DNA of 64,000 bases from Bacillus sp. AFS037270 (GTDB taxonomy: Bacteria; Bacillota; Bacilli; Bacillales_B; DSM-18226): NCBI RefSeq assembly GCF_002585305.1, contig NZ_NUNF01000038.1, positions 60,597-124,596 on the forward strand, written 5' to 3'. Below are positions 60,620-64,000 of this stretch, one piece after another. The notes beneath the pieces were generated by a model. That model ran no database searches, was not told the origin of the DNA, and saw only the letters and a list, made by a program, of their open reading frames with translations. How positions within the stretch are numbered: position 1 is the stretch's first letter; each line of letters starts with the position of its first letter. A program made the translations under genes and the position numbers.

Positions 60620-60648
60620 TTGACACAACTTCATTTCAAAAATATAAT
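60620..60648 (+). promoter_or_regulatory. Sigma-A promoter of the monooxygenase-ribA-ribD operon
   Basis: TTGACA (60620-60625) and TATAAT (60643-60648), exactly 17 bases apart: both hexamers match consensus. It gives a 5' leader of about 135 bases. Confidence 0.8.
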
Positions 60649-60649
60649 A

Positions 60650-60673
60650 AGTTACATAAAGTAAGTAAGTTAT
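60650..60673. promoter_or_regulatory. Probable HxlR operator overlapping the transcription start
   Basis: AAGTTACATAAAGTAAGTAA follows the -10 box directly. TTAC-N5-GTAA (60652-60664) is an inverted repeat of the kind bound by HxlR-family repressors, placed to block the promoter. Confidence 0.5.
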
Positions 60674-60791
60674 TGGGTCGTATGATATAATAACATCAGC
60701 AGCATTATAATCATAATTAATTGTTCGTTACCGATAAATTTTTATTAAATTAATCCTATATATATGAGACTAAATAAGGTGGTCCTTAAAC

Positions 60792-61901
60792 ATGAAACTT
60801 GAAGCAGATGTTTGCATTGTCGGTGGTGGTCCAGGCGGCGCATTATTAGGATATTTGCTTGCGAAAAAAGGTATAACAACCATCGTTCTCGAACGTCACA
60901 CAGGGATCGACAAAGAATTTCGTGGCGAACATCTCAATCAGGACGGAGAACGAGTTTTAAAAAAATATAATCTGTATAATAAAGTACAAGACGCTGGGCT
61001 GCTTTTAATGGAACGCATTGAATACTGGCAGCATGGACACGTAATAAAAACTGTTACACCGGCAGCTGGCGAAGAGCACGTCGGTATCCATGTTCCGCAG
61101 AAGAATCTATTAAGTGTATTAATTCGTGAATCAAAAACCTATCAGAATTACAAGCTTTTAATGGGGACAAAAGTGACTGAATTAAGCTTTAATAATAATG
61201 GGGATGTAACAGGTCTTAAAGCAACAAAGGGAGACCAAGAAGTAACCATAAAAAGTAAAATCGTGGTTGGAGCCGATGGCCGTTTTTCAACAGTTAGAAG
61301 ACTAGCGGAAATCCCCTTTTCAACCATTAAACATGGGTACGACTTGCTTTGGGCGAAAATCCCAAGCCCAGAAGGATGGGAACCGACCATTAAAAATGCA
61401 CTAATCGGCGGCAAGCAGCTAGCACTGTTTACCCAGCAGGGCGGATTTATTCAGATTGGCTGGAATATTGAAGAGGATTCGTACCCAGTATTGAAAAAAG
61501 AATCATTTGCACCATTTATTGAGCAAGTGATTGAGGCTTTTCCAGAGCTGACAGAAACTGTTCATCAGCACATTCAATCATGGAACAATTTTATCTTATT
61601 AAAAGTTCAAAGCAGTCAATCACCTGTATGGGCGACGGACGGGGTTGTTATTATGGGGGATGCCGCTCATACGATGAGTCCTACAGGTGCCTTTGGGATT
61701 AATTGCGCTCTATTAGACGCAGATGTGCTAGCTGATATTATTGAGGAAGCACTCGACAAAAATGATCGGAGTGCCGCACAGTTAAGAAAATTAGAAGACG
61801 CTAGGCGGGCTGATGCAGAGAAATTACAGATGCAGCAATTGATAAAAGAACAAACCTATCAAGATAATTTTAAAATTCCTGCACTGCCAACAGGCGTTTA
61901 G
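60792..61901 (+). CDS. FAD-dependent monooxygenase (PHBH/UbiH-like)
   Basis: A 369-residue flavoprotein. The FAD motif is CIVGGGPGGALLGYLLAKKG (8-27), the DG motif VVGADGRFSTVRRLAE is near 157-172, and the second FAD motif GDAAHTMSPTGAFGIN near 290. That is the layout of class A aromatic-ring hydroxylases. AAGGTGG precedes the ATG. It is the first gene of an operon with ribA- and ribD-like genes, which may supply flavin or make a pteridine-type substrate. The ring hydroxylated is unknown. Confidence 0.85.
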   Translation: MKLEADVCIVGGGPGGALLGYLLAKKGITTIVLERHTGIDKEFRGEHLNQDGERVLKKYNLYNKVQDAGLLLMERIEYWQHGHVIKTVTPAAGEEHVGIHVPQKNLLSVLIRESKTYQNYKLLMGTKVTELSFNNNGDVTGLKATKGDQEVTIKSKIVVGADGRFSTVRRLAEIPFSTIKHGYDLLWAKIPSPEGWEPTIKNALIGGKQLALFTQQGGFIQIGWNIEEDSYPVLKKESFAPFIEQVIEAFPELTETVHQHIQSWNNFILLKVQSSQSPVWATDGVVIMGDAAHTMSPTGAFGINCALLDADVLADIIEEALDKNDRSAAQLRKLEDARRADAEKLQMQQLIKEQTYQDNFKIPALPTGV

Positions 61902-61935
61902 AAACCAATAAAAACATGGGATTGGGGAAATGATC

Positions 61936-62667
61936 ATGGAACAAGTTCAATTAAAGACTGATGTCCTTTCATTATTAGAGGATAAAATAAAATTGATTAA
62001 AAAAGGCGATGAGGCCATCTATCTGGTCGGTCCAATTAAGCTGCCAGTTAATTTATATGGGGAAACGATTGAGTTTAAATGGTACAGCTGGTTGAAGACC
62101 AAGCATGTTACAGAAGATTTCCAACAAGTCATCCAGCACTTATTTTCTGCTAAATTAGCGGAATTTCAACAATCAAGTGTCCTTGTTTACGGAGATTTTG
62201 AATACGGAGATGATGCCTTGATTCGGATGCACTCCATCTGTCACACTGGCGATATCTTTGGCAGCAAGCGCTGCGATTGCGGCTTCCAGCTTAGACAATC
62301 CATGAAAATGATTGTCGAGCATGGTACGGGCGCCTTATTCTACCTCGCTAATCACGAAGGCAGAGGAATTGGTTTATTTAGCAAGGCGATGGCCTATATT
62401 CTTCAAGAAAATGGATATGATACAGTTGAGGCGAATGAAGGGTTAGGTTTTGCTGATGATACTAGAAACTATGATGACGCAATTGAGGTATTAAAGGCAC
62501 TACGATCAAAGCCAGTTACACTGATTACCAACAATCCGAAAAAACTGAAAGCCTTGAAAAATGCCGGTGCCCCACTTTCAGGCAGAACTCCACTATGGGG
62601 CGACGTTTCTGAGTACAACGAGAAATACTTAAAGACAAAAGTTAAAAAATCTGGACATTTAGAGTAG
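61936..62667 (+). CDS. ribA: GTP cyclohydrolase II (RibA-like, divergent active site)
   Basis: About 243 residues. Zinc cysteines are conserved (ICHTGDIFGSKRCDCGFQL). The next motif is YLANHEGRGIGLFSKAMAY where typical enzymes have YHRQEGRGIGL, so the usual catalytic-site tyrosine position looks replaced by leucine. EANEGLGFADDTRNYDDA and LITNNPKKLKAL follow the family. There is no DHBP synthase (RibB) domain, unlike the usual Bacillus RibBA fusion. The ATG at 61936 is 8 bases from GGGGA. The product could be the normal pyrimidine or a formylated variant. Confidence 0.8.
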   Translation: MEQVQLKTDVLSLLEDKIKLIKKGDEAIYLVGPIKLPVNLYGETIEFKWYSWLKTKHVTEDFQQVIQHLFSAKLAEFQQSSVLVYGDFEYGDDALIRMHSICHTGDIFGSKRCDCGFQLRQSMKMIVEHGTGALFYLANHEGRGIGLFSKAMAYILQENGYDTVEANEGLGFADDTRNYDDAIEVLKALRSKPVTLITNNPKKLKALKNAGAPLSGRTPLWGDVSEYNEKYLKTKVKKSGHLE

Positions 62668-62730
62668 CTGGATAAGCTTGAGAAACAGGATGGTATGAAT
62701 ACCATCCTAGTGGCAGGAGGATATAGGTTT

Positions 62731-63816
62731 ATGAATGATGAATTTTATATGCAATTGGCATTAAAAAATGCCCAAGCCATGAAAGGTCAGACTGACCCGA
62801 ATCCGCTAGTTGGCGCAGTGATTGTTAATGAAAACCGAATTCTAGGGGTCGGGGCTCATATGAAAGCCGGCGAACCGCATGCTGAAATCCATGCTCTTCG
62901 AATGGCAGGGCATCACGCAAAGGGAGCTACCATCTATGTAACACTTGAGCCTTGTTCCCACCATGGCAGAACGGGCCCTTGTGCGGTGGCACTTGTCGAG
63001 GCCGGAGTTAAAAAAGTCGTCATCGCGACGTTAGATCCGAATCCTGTTGTCGCAGGAAACGGTGTAAAAATCCTTAAAAATGCAGGAATTGAAGTCGTGA
63101 TTGGGGTTTGTGAGGAAGAATCCCGCCAAATGAATGAAGTATTTAATAAATTCATCGTCGAGAAGAAACCATTTGTCACCTTAAAAACAGCCACCACTCT
63201 CGATGGCAAAACCGCTACCCATACAGCTAGCAGCAAGTGGATTACCGCTCCTGATGCACGCCGCGATGTACATCAGTTAAGAAGTGAAAATATGGCGATC
63301 CTTGTCGGGGTCAATACAGTGGTTGAAGACAACCCTGAACTAACCTCAAGAATTCCAAATGGACGGAACCCGATTAGGGTGATTTTGGATTCAAGGCTCA
63401 GAATTCCTTTGGATGCTAAGGTGGTAACCGATCAGCAGGCAGAGACGTGGGTTTTTACTAGTGAAAATTACGACAAAGAGAAACGAAAACAGTTAGAAGA
63501 ACAAGGCATCTCCGTCTTTGTAACAAGCGGCTCAAGCCAAGTTGATCCGGAAGATGTGATGAAGACCCTCGGGGAAAAGCTTGTGTCCTCCGTGTTAATT
63601 GAAGCTGGTGGAACCATTAATGCTGCTCTTTTTGAAAAACAGTTAATTGATAAAGTTGTCCTATACGTGGCTCCTAAGCTAGTCGGGGGACAGTCCGCCC
63701 CTACCTTCTTAGAAGGAACAGGTATTGCGGAGATGGGCAATGCTGTTGAGTTAGCTAATCTAAACGTTTCGCCAATTGGGCGAGACTTTAAATTTACAGG
63801 ATATCCGATATATTAA
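62731..63816 (+). CDS. ribD: Bifunctional pyrimidine deaminase/reductase RibD
   Basis: About 361 residues. The N-terminal deaminase domain has zinc motif HAEIHALRMAG and EPCSHHGRTGPCAVALVEAG; the C-terminal reductase domain begins near KPFVTLKTATTLDGKTATHT with SKWITAPDARRDVHQLRSEN. It would perform steps two and three of riboflavin synthesis after GTP opening. The ATG at 62731 has AGGAGGATATAGGTTT upstream. It lies 63 bases after ribA. ribE and ribH are not in the window, so this is not a complete riboflavin operon. Confidence 0.9.
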   Translation: MNDEFYMQLALKNAQAMKGQTDPNPLVGAVIVNENRILGVGAHMKAGEPHAEIHALRMAGHHAKGATIYVTLEPCSHHGRTGPCAVALVEAGVKKVVIATLDPNPVVAGNGVKILKNAGIEVVIGVCEEESRQMNEVFNKFIVEKKPFVTLKTATTLDGKTATHTASSKWITAPDARRDVHQLRSENMAILVGVNTVVEDNPELTSRIPNGRNPIRVILDSRLRIPLDAKVVTDQQAETWVFTSENYDKEKRKQLEEQGISVFVTSGSSQVDPEDVMKTLGEKLVSSVLIEAGGTINAALFEKQLIDKVVLYVAPKLVGGQSAPTFLEGTGIAEMGNAVELANLNVSPIGRDFKFTGYPIY

Positions 63817-63848
63817 AAATGGACGGTGCTTGTCACCATCCATTTTTT
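63815..63848 (+). terminator. Terminator of the monooxygenase-ribA-ribD operon
   Basis: AAATGGA-C-GGTG pairs with CACC-A-TCCATTT around CTTGT, followed by TTTTTAG. Confidence 0.85.
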
Positions 63849-63860
63849 TTAGATGAAAGA

Positions 63861-64000
63861 GCTGTTCATTTACCGAAACGGGAGTAAGGTGCACTTCAAC
63901 AGGCAATGAAGGTGCTCTTCATTTACCGTAACGGGATAAGTTGCTCTTCAACGGGCAATGAACGTCCTCTTCATTTACCATAACGGGATAAAGTGCTCCT
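63861..64000. repeat. Start of a second 52/53-bp tandem repeat array (runs off the window)
   Basis: TTCATTTACC recurs at 63865, 63918 and 63970, i.e. 53 and 52 bp apart. Units read roughly CTCTTCATTTACCGTAACGG, GATAAGTTGCTCTTCAACGG, GCAATGAA. TTCATT and AATGAA form inverted ends within a unit. The array is cut by the window edge, so its copy number is unknown. Confidence 0.8.

Noticed and set aside
60552..60791. FMN riboswitch before the monooxygenase-ribA-ribD operon
   Set aside because: The 135-base leader shows none of the conserved RFN-element sequence I would expect; control by HxlR is more likely.

Overview
The window looks like chromosome of a spore-forming Bacillaceae (Neobacillus/Bacillus-like). 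It has low G+C, strong AGGAGG ribosome binding sites, TTG/GTG starts, intrinsic terminators with U-runs, remnants of a gerA-type spore germination operon, and families typical of soil bacilli (ROK kinase, LacI, FadR/GntR, AraC, HxlR, RbsABC-type sugar importers). I saw no rRNA, tRNA, CRISPR or intact transposon. Most genes lie on the minus strand and form one large carbohydrate-catabolism island.

Layout. 0.2-3.5 kb: an MDR oxidoreductase, a striking array of thirteen 52/53-bp hairpin units, a small Cys-rich exported protein, and debris (LamG-domain tail, IS110 fragment, partial unknown gene). 4.1-14.5 kb: glucokinase, an inositol-type dehydrogenase/dehydratase pair, then an operon of Gfo/Idh/MocA dehydrogenase, sugar isomerase/epimerase, MFS transporter, ABM monooxygenase, SDR and a kinase core without a sensor, plus an intact LacI regulator. 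14.8-15.8 kb: a small membrane protein and fused gerAA/gerAB remnants. 16.2-21.0 kb: a four-gene sugar ABC importer with a CcpA-type cre upstream. 21.4-31.0 kb: an oxidative block (GMC dehydrogenase, gluconate dehydrogenase subunit 3-like protein, lactonase-like MBL enzyme, enolase-superfamily dehydratase, DUF336, DJ-1/PfpI, two near-identical isochorismatase-like hydrolases) with two tandem FadR-type regulators. 31.6-41.9 kb: the second copy of the dehydrogenase/isomerase cassette, an ABC importer, an allulose/tagatose-3-epimerase-like enzyme, another TIM-barrel isomerase and an orphan ABC ATPase. 42.1-54.8 kb: two AraC regulators, two zinc alcohol dehydrogenases, an orphan binding protein, another isomerase, the third copy of the cassette, and a third ABC importer. 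55.0-59.6 kb: a LacI paralogue lacking its helix-turn-helix, a LytTR response regulator, and a cytoplasmic hybrid histidine kinase whose C-terminus is a sugar-binding-protein domain. 59.7-64 kb: a group II intron fragment, an HxlR regulator, and an FAD monooxygenase-ribA-ribD operon, closed by another 52/53-bp repeat array.

How it fits together. Three RbsABC-type importers would bring in sugars, inositols or glycosides. Three copies of a coupled Gfo/Idh/MocA dehydrogenase plus TIM-barrel isomerase would oxidise and rearrange them, helped by further dehydrogenases and epimerases. A 14-bp palindrome (TGTAATCGATTACA and variants) recurs at five promoters and probably ties these operons to the one intact LacI regulator. 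It also fits the CcpA cre consensus, so catabolite control is possible too. The most unusual element is the soluble PAS-HisKA-HATPase-REC-sugar-binding-domain fusion, divergent from a LytTR regulator. Its binding domain resembles the lipoprotein binding proteins of the same locus, which suggests a sugar sensor assembled from a local transport component. Substrates cannot be read from sequence alone.
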